Shown: piece after piece, positions 8,866 to 17,474 of the stretch
Position numbering within the stretch: the first letter of the stretch is position 1
Layout of the letters: each line of letters begins with the position of its first letter
Source: CAYNVS01 sp964400725
Lineage (GTDB): Bacteria > Myxococcota_A > SURF-8 > CAYNVS01
Direction of reading: 5' to 3'
DNA: 64,000 nucleotides
Assembly: GCA_964400725.1 (NCBI GenBank)
Contig: CAYNVS010000009.1
Location: forward strand, 1-64,000
The notes under the pieces: model-generated
Told to the model about the DNA's origin: nothing
Databases searched by the model: none
What the model saw: the letters and a program-made list of their open reading frames with translations, nothing else
Made by a program: the position numbers and the translations under genes

Positions 8866-8992
8866 GTTCACCTCGTTTAAAGTGAAAACTTCATTAAAAG
8901 CACAGAAAAAGTTTTATATAACAAACAAATTCAAAAGTCTAATAAAAATTGGGGCGCATTAAATAAGGTAAAAAGGAAACGCTTTGATAAAT

Positions 8993-9838
8993 TTACGAAA
9001 TCAGCCCTTTGAGCCAATTCGTCCAGGCCTGCATTCCGTCGCCGGTTTTTGCGCTGACGCGGAATATTTTAAGACGCGGGTTTACCGTCAACGCGAATTT
9101 AACGGCGCGTTCGACGTCGAAATCTACGTAGGGCAGCAGGTCGATTTTAGTAATAACCAGCGCCGTGGCCTTATCGAAGACCGCCGGGTATTTCATCGGT
9201 TTGTCGTCCCCTTCGGCGACGGAAAGCAGCGCGATAGTCTCTTTTTCGCCCAGAAGAAAGTCCGCGGGGCAGACTAGATTGCCTACGTTCTCAATGAACA
9301 GCAGCGTTCCGGCCTCGATTTGCAAACTCTCCAAACCGTGCGCGACCATATGCGCGTCAAGATGGCAGACTCCGCCGGTGGTGATTTGATGAACCTGAAC
9401 GCCTCGTCCCGCGATGCGGCGGGCGTCGAAGTCCGTCTCGCAGTCTCCTTCCAGAACCGCGAGTTTCAATTCGTCTTTAAGCATGTCCAGCGTCTTTTCG
9501 AGCAGGCTTGTTTTGCCCGCGCCGGGAGAGGATATGAGATTAACCGCAGTCGCGCCGATTTTATCGAAGAGCATTCTGTTTTCCATCGCGATTCGGTCGT
9601 TTTCAGCAAGCACCGCGACGCCTAAATCAACCGTCTTGCCGCCATGTTCGTGGTTATGTTCGTGGTTATGGTCGTGAGTATGTTCGTGGTCGTGTTCGCT
9701 ATCGTGCGAGTGTTCGTGGTCGCGAGCGTGGGTATGCTCGCGGCTGTGAGAGCGCTCTTGCTCGCCGTCGTGGGCGTGAAAGTGCGCGTGAACGGCGTTT
9801 TTTCCTTTTTTATCTCCGCATCCGCATGTTTTGCACAT
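8993..9838 (-). CDS. hypB: Hydrogenase nickel incorporation GTPase HypB with His-rich nickel-storage region
   Basis: HypB is the GTPase that passes nickel to hydrogenase or other nickel enzymes with HypA. The start is set at the ATG overlapping the hypA stop (TAATG). This gives 281 residues beginning MCKTCGCG, the N-terminal metal-binding CxxCGC site. Residues 17-65 carry 19 histidines, mostly as alternating His-Asp/Glu/Thr, typical of nickel-storing HypB (NikB-type). The G-domain P-loop is SPGAGKTS at 104-111. The internal metal site residues Cys158-His159 and Cys190 are present. No hydrogenase, urease or other nickel enzyme lies in the window. Confidence 0.95.
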   Translation of the reverse strand: MCKTCGCGDKKGKNAVHAHFHAHDGEQERSHSREHTHARDHEHSHDSEHDHEHTHDHNHEHNHEHGGKTVDLGVAVLAENDRIAMENRMLFDKIGATAVNLISSPGAGKTSLLEKTLDMLKDELKLAVLEGDCETDFDARRIAGRGVQVHQITTGGVCHLDAHMVAHGLESLQIEAGTLLFIENVGNLVCPADFLLGEKETIALLSVAEGDDKPMKYPAVFDKATALVITKIDLLPYVDFDVERAVKFALTVNPRLKIFRVSAKTGDGMQAWTNWLKGLIS

Positions 9839-10179
9839 TATACAACCTCCATGTTTTTCAGGCGGAATTCCTTGCCTTGCAGTATCTTCCTGTCGGCTCC
9901 GCCGCACGACGGGCACAGCGAGTAGAACTCTTCCATTTCATAGCGTTTGCCGCACGAATTGCAGTCGGCAAGCCCCGCCACTTCCTCGAAAACGACGCCG
10001 CAGCCTTCCGCGGGCGTTCCTTTTGCGACTATCGGAAGGCAGAAGGAAAGCGCGTCGGCGGATACGCCGGACAATCTGCCTATTTCCACGGTTATTGATA
10101 GAATGCGGGTTTCCGGAAGTTTTTTAAGCTCCGCCGCGGCGGTTTGTATAAGCGCGTTCGCTAACGACAATTCGTGCAT
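9838..10179 (-). CDS. hypA: Hydrogenase maturation nickel metallochaperone HypA
   Basis: HypA has 113 residues and begins MHELSLANALI, where His2 binds nickel. It carries the structural zinc site CNSCG...CPSCGG in the C-terminal half. It hands nickel to the hydrogenase large subunit together with HypB. A GAGG-type ribosome site precedes the ATG. Its stop overlaps the hypB start by one base, so the pair is an operon. hypC-F are not in the window. Confidence 0.94.
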   Translation of the reverse strand: MHELSLANALIQTAAAELKKLPETRILSITVEIGRLSGVSADALSFCLPIVAKGTPAEGCGVVFEEVAGLADCNSCGKRYEMEEFYSLCPSCGGADRKILQGKEFRLKNMEVV

Positions 10180-10245
10180 GTTCGCCTCTTGAGGAAACTG
10201 ATAATACAGGCGGTAAAACGCGTCAAATTTATTTTTATTGAAAAC

Positions 10246-11856
10246 TTAACGTTTAACGCGGTTTGAAGTTTTAATGGTAGTTTGGCGATGAGGCCGCGGA
10301 ATTTTATTAAGCGCAAAGATAATAAAAAGCGATAAGAAAATTAAGCCTGCGCTTCCGCCGTTTGCGCATCCTCCGCCGCCTGCGGCCGGTCTTACAACTT
10401 TGTTGTCGGACGCCTCGAACGAGCTCTCTGCGTCGAGTTCGACGGCTTCTGCCGCCGCGTCCCCGTCGGCTTCTGGCTTCGTTTTTCGGCAGGCGTAATC
10501 TTCGCATGTTTCGTCGTTTTGGCAGACGGCAAGCGTCCGCCACTTTTTATTTTCGCCGCATTCCATTAATATATTATTGACCGCGTCGCACTTTTTTTCT
10601 CCGGGCTCAGCGCACTCGTCCGCTGTTTCCGGCTCCGAATAATCGGCGGCGTCGACAGGCTCGTCAACGGTTTCTTCGTCGCCGTCGATTGGAATTTTTT
10701 CGCACCAAGCGATTGATTCCTGTTTGCAAACTTCGTCGTCCGCGCAAATTTCAATCGTATCCCAACCGTTTTCAAAGCACTCCAAAACCTGGTTGCCTTG
10801 GCATTTTCTTATTCCGACAGGCAGGCATGGAGCTTCTATAATCTCTTCTTCGACGGTTTCGTACGCAGTTTCCGGTTCCGCGTCATGGTCGCCGTCGGCT
10901 GTCGCAACTCCGCCGGGAACGGTCGATGGGTCTATTTTTAGCCAGTTCACGTATATGCCGACGCACGAATCTCCGTATTTAATGCGCATATATCCATCGA
11001 CGCCCCAGTCGTCGTTCCATGAATTGCGGATTATCCACGCGCCGTCGGAGTCGTCCCAGCCGACAATTGCGACAACGTGGCCGATTCCGCTGAAATAGTC
11101 GAGCGCGTTGCAGCCGTGTCCTTCAAACAAGCCGCCGCCGTAGGAGTAGAATTCGTCGTAAATCAACATAGAAGCCGAGACCGGAGCGGTCAATACAAGT
11201 TGTTTTACGCTTTCGACGTACGCCGGATCGGCTGGATTAAGGTTGTAGGTTCTTCCCCAGCCGCCAGCCGCCGCCTTAATTACTTTCACGACTCTAGCAC
11301 TCCAGTCCGAGCATCTGTCCGCGCAGTTTCCTTCGCTTTCTTCGTATGGGTAGCATTCCTCGTCCGGAACTCCGCTGTTCTCAAGCAGATTCATAACCTC
11401 GTCCGGAATTCCGCCCGAAGCGCACGATCCGACTCCGCACGAAACAACCGTTTGCTCGGATAAATCGTAATCGAAATCCGGATCGTTTTTTGCGATGTTT
11501 ATTAAAGTTTCCATAACCGCCAGCGGCCCGAAAGCCCAGCATGAGCCGCATTGTCCCTGATCGCGAACTTTGTTTGGCAGCCAGTTTTTGCCGTTCATAT
11601 CGGCCCAGTTGAAATAAGAAGGCAGAGACGCCGGTTTTTTTAAGTCGTTCGGCATAATTATCGGTTTGCTCATCGCCTCGAAAAGAGGAAACGCGCCGTA
11701 TAGCTTTCCGCGTTTCTCCGTCGATTTTTTCGACGCTCCGTTCTCTTTGGGCGTTTGACGCAAATTGTTATGCTCGACGTCGTTTTCGGCGGACGAAAGA
11801 GCCGGAAAGAATAAGGCGGAAATAATGGCCGCAAAATAGAAAACAAGTTTGTTCAT
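10246..11856 (-). CDS. Secreted papain-family (C1A) cysteine protease with Cys-rich modules and a C-terminal anchor
   Basis: The 536 residues start with a signal peptide (about 1-23). The mature protease carries the complete papain catalytic set: Gln102, Cys106 in GQCGSCWAFG, His260 in IGHVVAIVGWDD, and Asn278 in RNSWNDDWG. Two related Cys-rich modules follow, beginning CLPVGIRKCQ and CAEPGEKKCDA and separated by acidic linkers. The end is GGGGCANGG, a hydrophobic stretch and a basic tail, like a MYXO-CTERM sorting signal. It probably acts at or outside the outer membrane. A promoter (11904-11932) and a CGGAG ribosome site lie upstream. The substrate is unknown. Confidence 0.85.
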   Translation of the reverse strand: MNKLVFYFAAIISALFFPALSSAENDVEHNNLRQTPKENGASKKSTEKRGKLYGAFPLFEAMSKPIIMPNDLKKPASLPSYFNWADMNGKNWLPNKVRDQGQCGSCWAFGPLAVMETLINIAKNDPDFDYDLSEQTVVSCGVGSCASGGIPDEVMNLLENSGVPDEECYPYEESEGNCADRCSDWSARVVKVIKAAAGGWGRTYNLNPADPAYVESVKQLVLTAPVSASMLIYDEFYSYGGGLFEGHGCNALDYFSGIGHVVAIVGWDDSDGAWIIRNSWNDDWGVDGYMRIKYGDSCVGIYVNWLKIDPSTVPGGVATADGDHDAEPETAYETVEEEIIEAPCLPVGIRKCQGNQVLECFENGWDTIEICADDEVCKQESIAWCEKIPIDGDEETVDEPVDAADYSEPETADECAEPGEKKCDAVNNILMECGENKKWRTLAVCQNDETCEDYACRKTKPEADGDAAAEAVELDAESSFEASDNKVVRPAAGGGGCANGGSAGLIFLSLFIIFALNKIPRPHRQTTIKTSNRVKR

Positions 11857-11903
11857 GGGCGCTCCGGATGCAACTCATACGTCAATAATATTAACATCTT
11901 TTT

Positions 11904-11932
11904 AGTATGCCAAAGCCGGAGGAGAGTGTCAA
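11904..11932 (-). promoter_or_regulatory. Sigma-70-type promoter of the papain-like protease gene
   Basis: Read on the minus strand: TTGACA, 17-bp spacer, CATACT. The predicted start lies about 40 bases before the ATG. Confidence 0.55.
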
Positions 11933-12079
11933 TATGAATGAAAATATCTTCTCGTCTTTTCCAGACACATCCCCGCTTTGTAAAAAACCGCATAAACCGC
12001 GGAAATCCGCGCAGGTTTCTACGCGCCTCCGCGCAAACCGCATGACTGCGAAATTTATTTAAAGAAGCGGCAACGGCTC

Positions 12080-12108
12080 TTGCATATTTCATCGACTTAT
12101 TATATTAT
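12080..12108 (+). promoter_or_regulatory. Sigma-70-type promoter of the outer-membrane protein gene
   Basis: TTGCAT (12080-12085), 17-bp spacer, TATTAT (12103-12108). The region is AT-rich and the gene starts about 50 bases downstream. Confidence 0.5.
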
Positions 12109-12157
12109 TTTATCATTAACAATGTTTATCATTCGTTTTTTGCGAAGGAGATTGAGG

Positions 12158-13558
12158 ATGAAAAATTATTTTATCGCCGCGGCGGCTCTTGCCGTTCTGC
12201 TGTTCGGCTCCGTCGTATTCGCCGCCGAAGCCGTTAAGGTTTCCCTGCTCGTTCTGCCGATTCAGCCTAACGGCGTTCCGCAGGAAGTCGCAAACAGTCT
12301 CGGCGACCTTATGCTGCTCGAACTTGAAAAAACAAACCTTTACAACGTAGTCGGACAGGAAGACATTAAAGCCTTGATGCGCAACGAGGAAGTCAAACAG
12401 CTAATGGGAAACGACAGCGAGGAGGCGATGGCTAAAATAGGAGCCAAACTTTCAGCCGAATACCTTTTGCGTTCGACGCTGGGCAAAGTCGGCAACACCT
12501 ATCTTCTGGCTTTAACCCTGCTGGACGTTAAGAACGTCAAGGTTGTGCGCCGCGTGAACCAAAGCCTCAACGGCGACCCCGACGATTTAATCGGCTCCCT
12601 GAAGTCGGCGGTGGCGGCGCTGGCGTTGGAAGAATCCGGCTACGCGCCTTCCATCACGGAGCAGCTTATTGAAGGGCTGAACATCGGACAAAAAACCAAA
12701 CATTGGTTCTTCGGAGCGAACGTCGGCTACGAACTTCCGGTCGGCCCGATGACGGATCAGAACGATTTGGCATACATGCTCCCCGACCTCTTCAACGTCA
12801 ATCTGTCCATTCAATACCAGATGCTCCCATACATGCGCGTCGTGGCAGAGACCGGCGCGGCGTTCTCCATCATGCAGCAGTTCGCGATGCAGACCAAGCA
12901 GAAATACATGAGCCACGTTGACGGCGAAATGATGTCCAGCGACGCGACCAAGGAAAAATGGACGGACAACACCATAGTCTCAACCTCTACTATGAAGTTC
13001 AGCTCGCTCCGCATTCCTTTCGCTTTAATGGTCAAATTCATGCCTTCTTCAGGCAGACTTTTGCCGTATTTTATGGGCGGACTCGGTTTTTCATATCAGC
13101 ATTATTCTTTCGGCGACGAAAATTATCAACGCCTTGACAATTCCAAAGGCGATGGAACCTCAAATCCGGTCTGTCAGTGGCCTTACGTGGCCAACGGAAA
13201 ATACTGCATACTTTCGGGAACGATGAAGCCTTCTAAAATTAATGTCGATACCGTTAAGAATACCATTACCGGTACGACGAGCGAATCGACGCTGGATTAT
13301 TTCAACCTCAACGTTCCGCTCGCGGTTGGATTTGAATACCTGCTCTATCAAAATTTTGGTTTCGGGCTGGAAGCTCGCTATCTTTTAACCGCTTCTCTTA
13401 ATAAAAAAGCGGAAGACATGATCGCTACTTTCTATGAAAAGAAAGTAGGAACCAACGCCGACAATAAATCCGTTACTCAGTATATCGGCGACGCGATACC
13501 GGCGCGTCAATATCATCACGGCATATCCGTCATGGGAGGCGTTTTCTTCTATTTCTAA
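12158..13558 (+). CDS. Exported protein: TolB/FlgO-like N-terminal domain plus outer-membrane beta-barrel
   Basis: The start is the ATG behind GAAGGAG, giving 466 residues with a clear signal peptide (MKNYFIAAAALAVLLFGSVVFA). Residues about 25-165 look like the FlgO/TolB-N type domain that starts many lipoprotein-like exported proteins: VSLLVLPIQPNGVPQEVANSLGDLMLLELEKT, then GAKLSAEYLLRSTLGKVGNTYLLALTLLD. The second half (about 190-466) has alternating aromatic strands and ends in FFYF, as expected for an outer-membrane barrel with a C-terminal Phe. Function is unknown. A terminator follows. Confidence 0.7.
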   Translation: MKNYFIAAAALAVLLFGSVVFAAEAVKVSLLVLPIQPNGVPQEVANSLGDLMLLELEKTNLYNVVGQEDIKALMRNEEVKQLMGNDSEEAMAKIGAKLSAEYLLRSTLGKVGNTYLLALTLLDVKNVKVVRRVNQSLNGDPDDLIGSLKSAVAALALEESGYAPSITEQLIEGLNIGQKTKHWFFGANVGYELPVGPMTDQNDLAYMLPDLFNVNLSIQYQMLPYMRVVAETGAAFSIMQQFAMQTKQKYMSHVDGEMMSSDATKEKWTDNTIVSTSTMKFSSLRIPFALMVKFMPSSGRLLPYFMGGLGFSYQHYSFGDENYQRLDNSKGDGTSNPVCQWPYVANGKYCILSGTMKPSKINVDTVKNTITGTTSESTLDYFNLNVPLAVGFEYLLYQNFGFGLEARYLLTASLNKKAEDMIATFYEKKVGTNADNKSVTQYIGDAIPARQYHHGISVMGGVFFYF

Positions 13559-13582
13559 ACCGCTCGAAGCAAGCGTAAATCG

Positions 13583-13618
13583 AGGAGGACGAAGCGAAAG
13601 CCTTGTCCTCCTTTTTTA
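13583..13618 (+). terminator. Terminator of the outer-membrane protein gene
   Basis: Perfect 8-bp arms AGGAGGAC (13583-13590) and GTCCTCCT (13605-13612) are followed by a run of six T. Confidence 0.85.
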
Positions 13619-13648
13619 TTGCTGTTTAGAAAGTTTCTGTTGTATTAT
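13619..13648 (+). promoter_or_regulatory. Promoter placed for a leaderless transcript
   Basis: TTGCTG (13619-13624), 18-bp spacer, TATTAT (13643-13648). The ATG of the next gene begins only 9 bases after the -10 box, and no Shine-Dalgarno sequence is present. Confidence 0.45.
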
Positions 13649-13656
13649 TCGCTATT

Positions 13657-16599
13657 ATGCTTTTTCGCGGAATTTTCAAATCGTTAATATTGCCGGCTCT
13701 GGGGGCGGCTATTATAGCGGCTTTATCCATCGCCAACGCCGCCGACGACGATAAGCCTTTTGGTCTGTTTTCGCCGCTCTTCGACTGGCAGACGATAGAG
13801 TCGGAACATTTCGCGATGCACTACCCTAAAGGCAGCGAGCAGACGGCCGACGACGCCCTGCAAATAGCGGAGGACGTGCATAAGAATCTTCAGCCTCTCA
13901 TGCGTTATACGGCGGCTTATAAAGTCGATTTGGTTCTTCTGGATTCCGGCGACGACGCGAACGGCTTTACGCAGGTTTATCCGTACAACCGCATAGTGCT
14001 ATATACAGCGCCGCCCGACAGCAGAAGTCAGCTAAACGACTATCAAGACTGGCTGCGCATACTAATCGCGCACGAGTACGCGCACGTTCTTCACCTCGAC
14101 AACAAAAGCGGCCTGCCCGCCATTATCAACTATGTTTTCGGAAAACTGGTCAACCCCAACCTTGCAAGCCCGCACTGGTTGAGCGAGGGAATTGCCGTCA
14201 ACGCCGAGTCGATCGAAAGCGACGGCGGGCGGCTGCGTTCAGGCATCTTCGATATGTACCTTCGCGCCGACGTTCTGGGCGGGCGGTTCAAGTCCATCGA
14301 CCAAGTAAGCGGCACTCCGGCGGATTATTTAGACGCGGCGAATTGGTATTTATACGGCTCGGCCTTCATGCGGTATTTGGCCGACCGCTTCGGCGACGAA
14401 GTTTTCGGCGCAATCGCCTACCTTTACGGAAGGCGGATTATTCCCTACGGAATAAACGCGGTCATGGAGGAAATTTCCGGCTACGACTACCCGACTCTTT
14501 ACAAAGAGTGGGAAGAGTTCCTAAAAGACAAATATGTCCGGCAGAAACAGATAATATTAAAACATCCGCCCACCGAAGGAGAAAAACTCTCGGAGAGAAG
14601 CGGCAACTACGATTTTCTGCGCCTTTCGCCCGACGGCGGGACTTTGTATTACTACGTAAACGGCGCCGCCGTCCGTCCCGGAATTTATTCTTTAAACCTC
14701 AAAACCAACGCGCGAAAGCTGCTGCTTCCGGCGAACGAAATCGGCGGCATGGACTTGAGCGGAGACGGACGCGAACTGATAATCAGCCTGCTTGCGCCGA
14801 GTAAAAATCATTTTTACTGGCACGACCTTTACTCTTATCGAATAGACAAAGACCGGTTGGAGCGCGTTACTCAAAACGAACGAGCCGTAACTCCTGCGGT
14901 AAGCCCCGACGCCCGTTACGTCGCGTTTGCAAGGCACCGCTTCGCTCATATGCAGTTCTACCTGCTCGACCGGAAACTTAACAAAACGACGCGGCTTTTT
15001 GCCGGCGAAGGATTCGACGGCGTTTTCGACCCCGCGTTCTCGCCCGACGGCTCTCAGATTATTTTCGTCGGTCAAAAGTTGCGCGAAAGCCGCAATTTAT
15101 ATTTATACGATTTGGCGTCAGGCGCTCTTACAAAGCTGACCGACGACAGAAGCGTCAAACTGTCGGCGCGCTTCTCCGCGGACGGCTCTTACGTTTATTA
15201 TTCGTGCGACGCAGGCGTCGTTTACAACGTATTTCGCATAGACCTTGCGAGCGGAAAAAGGGAGCGCGTAACCAACGTAATCGGCGGAGCTTTCTCGCCC
15301 GCCATTTCCGCCGACGGTTCCACGATTTACTTCGTCGATTATTCGTCCGACGGGTACGACGTTAGGAAGTTCGTTTATCCGCCTTACTACGAGCCGATAG
15401 CGGCATCCGGAAGGGATTTCCGAGGCGCGGACAAATTTAAAAAAGCGCCATCCGGATACAAAACGACCAAACCGAAAGATTATAGCGCGTTTCCAAGCGT
15501 TTATCCGCACGTTTGGATTCCCTCCAGCGGAACTGATTACGCGGGGAATACGCTCGGCGTTCGCCTGTTCGGCTCCGACGCGACGGGAGAGCATTCGTGG
15601 GATTTTGAAGTCGATTACGGGCTTGAGAGTTCCGCGGTGTCGTTTGCGGGAGGTTACAGCAACGGCTCGCTGCCGGTAAAGTTCTCCGCCAATCTTGCGC
15701 ACAGTTCGCAGACTCTCAAAGGCGGCGCGCAAAAAGACGGCAAGAAAATCGACTTTGACGAGAGCTTCTATAATTTTCAGCTTTCGCTCAGCTACGTCTT
15801 CGGCGGAAACTCGCGCTGGGCCGACGCCTCGAACTTCAACCATTACCTTTCATTTTCCTACTCGCTGTCGCACGCCAGAGGCGTAAACTCGTTTTCATAC
15901 GAGCCCGACGAGGCCAAAATGGTTCTGCCGGAAACCGGTCTAAACAGCGGGCTCTCAGTCTCTTGGGGTTACGGCGACGGTCAGTACGAGCCGTACGCCG
16001 TTGGCAGCGCGTGGGGAAAAGGCGTTTCCGTCTCCGCAAGCCTTAGGCACCGAGTTCTCGGCTCGCAGTACAACAGCGTAACCTTTAACTTTACGGGCGC
16101 TTATTTTTTCCGCATTCCTTACACCGAAACGCATTCGATAGCCATGCGTTTGCTGGGCGGCCTTTCGAGCGGCGATTACACCTACCGCCGATATTTTTAT
16201 CTGGGCGGCCCGTCGTCAATCAGCCTTGTAACCGACCTTCTTTACGACCAAAGGGAATACGGAATATTTCTTCGCGGCTATCCGCCGTATTCAATCGGCG
16301 GAGACAGATTTGTAATGCTCAACAGCGAATACCGCTTTGAAATCTGGAAGCTGAACTGGGGCGCGCTGACTTATCCGCTCTTTTTCCGCAGGCTTCACGC
16401 GGCGGTTTTCTTCGACGCAGGCAACGCTTGGGGCGACGCCTTTGAGTTCGAAGCGACAAAAAAAGGGGTGGGCGGCGAGCTGCGTCTCGACATGATAATC
16501 GGTTACATGCGCGGCTTTACCTTGTCGGCCGGATACTCGGTCGGTTTGGACGCCCCGAAGGAAAAAAAGTTTTTCATTCTTTTAGACAACGTTTTTTAA
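13657..16599 (+). CDS. Peptidase-MA-like metalloprotease + WD40-like (PD40) propeller + surface-antigen barrel fusion
   Basis: This 980-residue protein begins with a signal peptide (cleavage after ANA, about residue 28). Residues about 40-300 hold a gluzincin-like protease domain. HEYAH at 139-143 gives the zinc histidines and the catalytic Glu, and WLSEGIAV supplies the likely third ligand, Glu177. Residues about 320-590 carry TolB/PD40 propeller repeats (LSPDGGTLYYY, VSPDARYVAFAR, FSPDGSQIIFV, FSADGSYVYYS, ISADGSTIYFV). Residues about 640-980 form a barrel of the Omp85/surface-antigen type ending in DNVF. It probably sits in the outer membrane with the propeller and protease in the periplasm. 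No ribosome site is visible. Confidence 0.78.
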   Translation: MLFRGIFKSLILPALGAAIIAALSIANAADDDKPFGLFSPLFDWQTIESEHFAMHYPKGSEQTADDALQIAEDVHKNLQPLMRYTAAYKVDLVLLDSGDDANGFTQVYPYNRIVLYTAPPDSRSQLNDYQDWLRILIAHEYAHVLHLDNKSGLPAIINYVFGKLVNPNLASPHWLSEGIAVNAESIESDGGRLRSGIFDMYLRADVLGGRFKSIDQVSGTPADYLDAANWYLYGSAFMRYLADRFGDEVFGAIAYLYGRRIIPYGINAVMEEISGYDYPTLYKEWEEFLKDKYVRQKQIILKHPPTEGEKLSERSGNYDFLRLSPDGGTLYYYVNGAAVRPGIYSLNLKTNARKLLLPANEIGGMDLSGDGRELIISLLAPSKNHFYWHDLYSYRIDKDRLERVTQNERAVTPAVSPDARYVAFARHRFAHMQFYLLDRKLNKTTRLFAGEGFDGVFDPAFSPDGSQIIFVGQKLRESRNLYLYDLASGALTKLTDDRSVKLSARFSADGSYVYYSCDAGVVYNVFRIDLASGKRERVTNVIGGAFSPAISADGSTIYFVDYSSDGYDVRKFVYPPYYEPIAASGRDFRGADKFKKAPSGYKTTKPKDYSAFPSVYPHVWIPSSGTDYAGNTLGVRLFGSDATGEHSWDFEVDYGLESSAVSFAGGYSNGSLPVKFSANLAHSSQTLKGGAQKDGKKIDFDESFYNFQLSLSYVFGGNSRWADASNFNHYLSFSYSLSHARGVNSFSYEPDEAKMVLPETGLNSGLSVSWGYGDGQYEPYAVGSAWGKGVSVSASLRHRVLGSQYNSVTFNFTGAYFFRIPYTETHSIAMRLLGGLSSGDYTYRRYFYLGGPSSISLVTDLLYDQREYGIFLRGYPPYSIGGDRFVMLNSEYRFEIWKLNWGALTYPLFFRRLHAAVFFDAGNAWGDAFEFEATKKGVGGELRLDMIIGYMRGFTLSAGYSVGLDAPKEKKFFILLDNVF

Positions 16600-16653
16600 C
16601 GCGCAGACGGCGCGGCTGCCGATAAATTTTTCGGCAAAAACGGCTTGTTGCTC

Positions 16654-16681
16654 TTGAAATAAGCGGCGGTTGGGTTACAAT
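16654..16681 (+). promoter_or_regulatory. Sigma-70-type promoter of the aldolase gene
   Basis: TTGAAA (16654-16659), 16-bp spacer, TACAAT (16676-16681). Just downstream (16689-16706) is a short inverted repeat, ACTTAA and TTAAGT around six bases, which could be an operator. Confidence 0.5.
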
Positions 16682-16729
16682 CAGCCTAACTTAATAACCG
16701 TTAAGTCAACCGATACCAAGGAGGATTGC

Positions 16730-17374
16730 ATGGATTTCTTTCTCGACACCGCGGACGTAAAAGAGATTAAACAGGCCGTAGAATGGGGCTTAATCGACGG
16801 CGTTACGACCAACCCCAGCCTAATAGCCAAAACCGGACGCAAGCTCGACGAAGTAGTGGACGACATTGTTAAGCTCGTGGACGGGCCTATCAGCGTCGAA
16901 GTCATTTCGCTGGAAGCCAAGGGAATGATTAGCGAAGGCTTGAAGCTCGCGAAGATTCACGAAAACATCGTAATCAAAGTGCCCATGACGCTTGACGGAC
17001 TTCAGGCGTGCAAGGCGCTGGCCGAAGAGGGCATCGGCGTGAATATGACGCTCGTCTTTACTCCTATGCAGGCTTTGCTGGCCGCAAAGGCCGGAGCTTT
17101 GTTCGTTTCCCCGTTCGTCGGCAGACTCGACGACGTCTCGACCGACGGAATGAAGATGGTCGAAGACATTATTACGATTTACCAGAACTACGATTACGAA
17201 ACCGAAGTTCTGGTCGCAAGCGTGCGCCACCCGATGCACGTTTATCAAGCCGCCATGATGGGCGCGGACGTAGTTACCATACCGTTCTCGGTTTATAAGC
17301 AGCTGGTTGCGCATCCGCTGACGGATAAAGGCATCGAGCGGTTTCTTGAAGATTGGAAAAAAGTTCCTAAATAG
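16730..17374 (+). CDS. fsa: Fructose-6-phosphate aldolase / small transaldolase
   Basis: The start is the ATG behind AAGGAGG, giving 214 residues, the length of the single-domain TalC/FSA group. MDFFLDTADVKEIK and GLIDGVTTNPSLIAKTG are the N-terminal family marks. The Schiff-base lysine is Lys83 in NIVIKVPMT. GVNMTLVFTPMQALLAAKAGALFVSPFVGRLDD is the core signature. Members either cleave fructose 6-phosphate or act as transaldolases in the pentose phosphate pathway. Sequence alone does not decide which. A terminator follows. Confidence 0.92.
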   Translation: MDFFLDTADVKEIKQAVEWGLIDGVTTNPSLIAKTGRKLDEVVDDIVKLVDGPISVEVISLEAKGMISEGLKLAKIHENIVIKVPMTLDGLQACKALAEEGIGVNMTLVFTPMQALLAAKAGALFVSPFVGRLDDVSTDGMKMVEDIITIYQNYDYETEVLVASVRHPMHVYQAAMMGADVVTIPFSVYKQLVAHPLTDKGIERFLEDWKKVPK

Positions 17375-17429
17375 TTAAAAAAACGTTAAGTTTTAACGAG
17401 GGAGAGAGCTTTGTCCCGAATATAATTCG

Positions 17430-17457
17430 AGCGGCGGAGTTTTCTCCCGCTTTTTTT
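17430..17457 (+). terminator. Terminator of the aldolase gene
   Basis: Stem AGCGGCGGA/TCTCCCGCT with one mismatch and a G-T pair, followed by seven T. Confidence 0.7.
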
Positions 17458-17474
17458 ACGAAAGCGGCGTTTGC

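Larger units (their letters stand above)
11857..12157. other. Divergent intergenic region
   Basis: This region separates the protease gene (minus) from an outer-membrane protein gene (plus). It holds one promoter for each direction (listed separately). I see no RNA gene or other structure in the rest. Confidence 0.6.
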
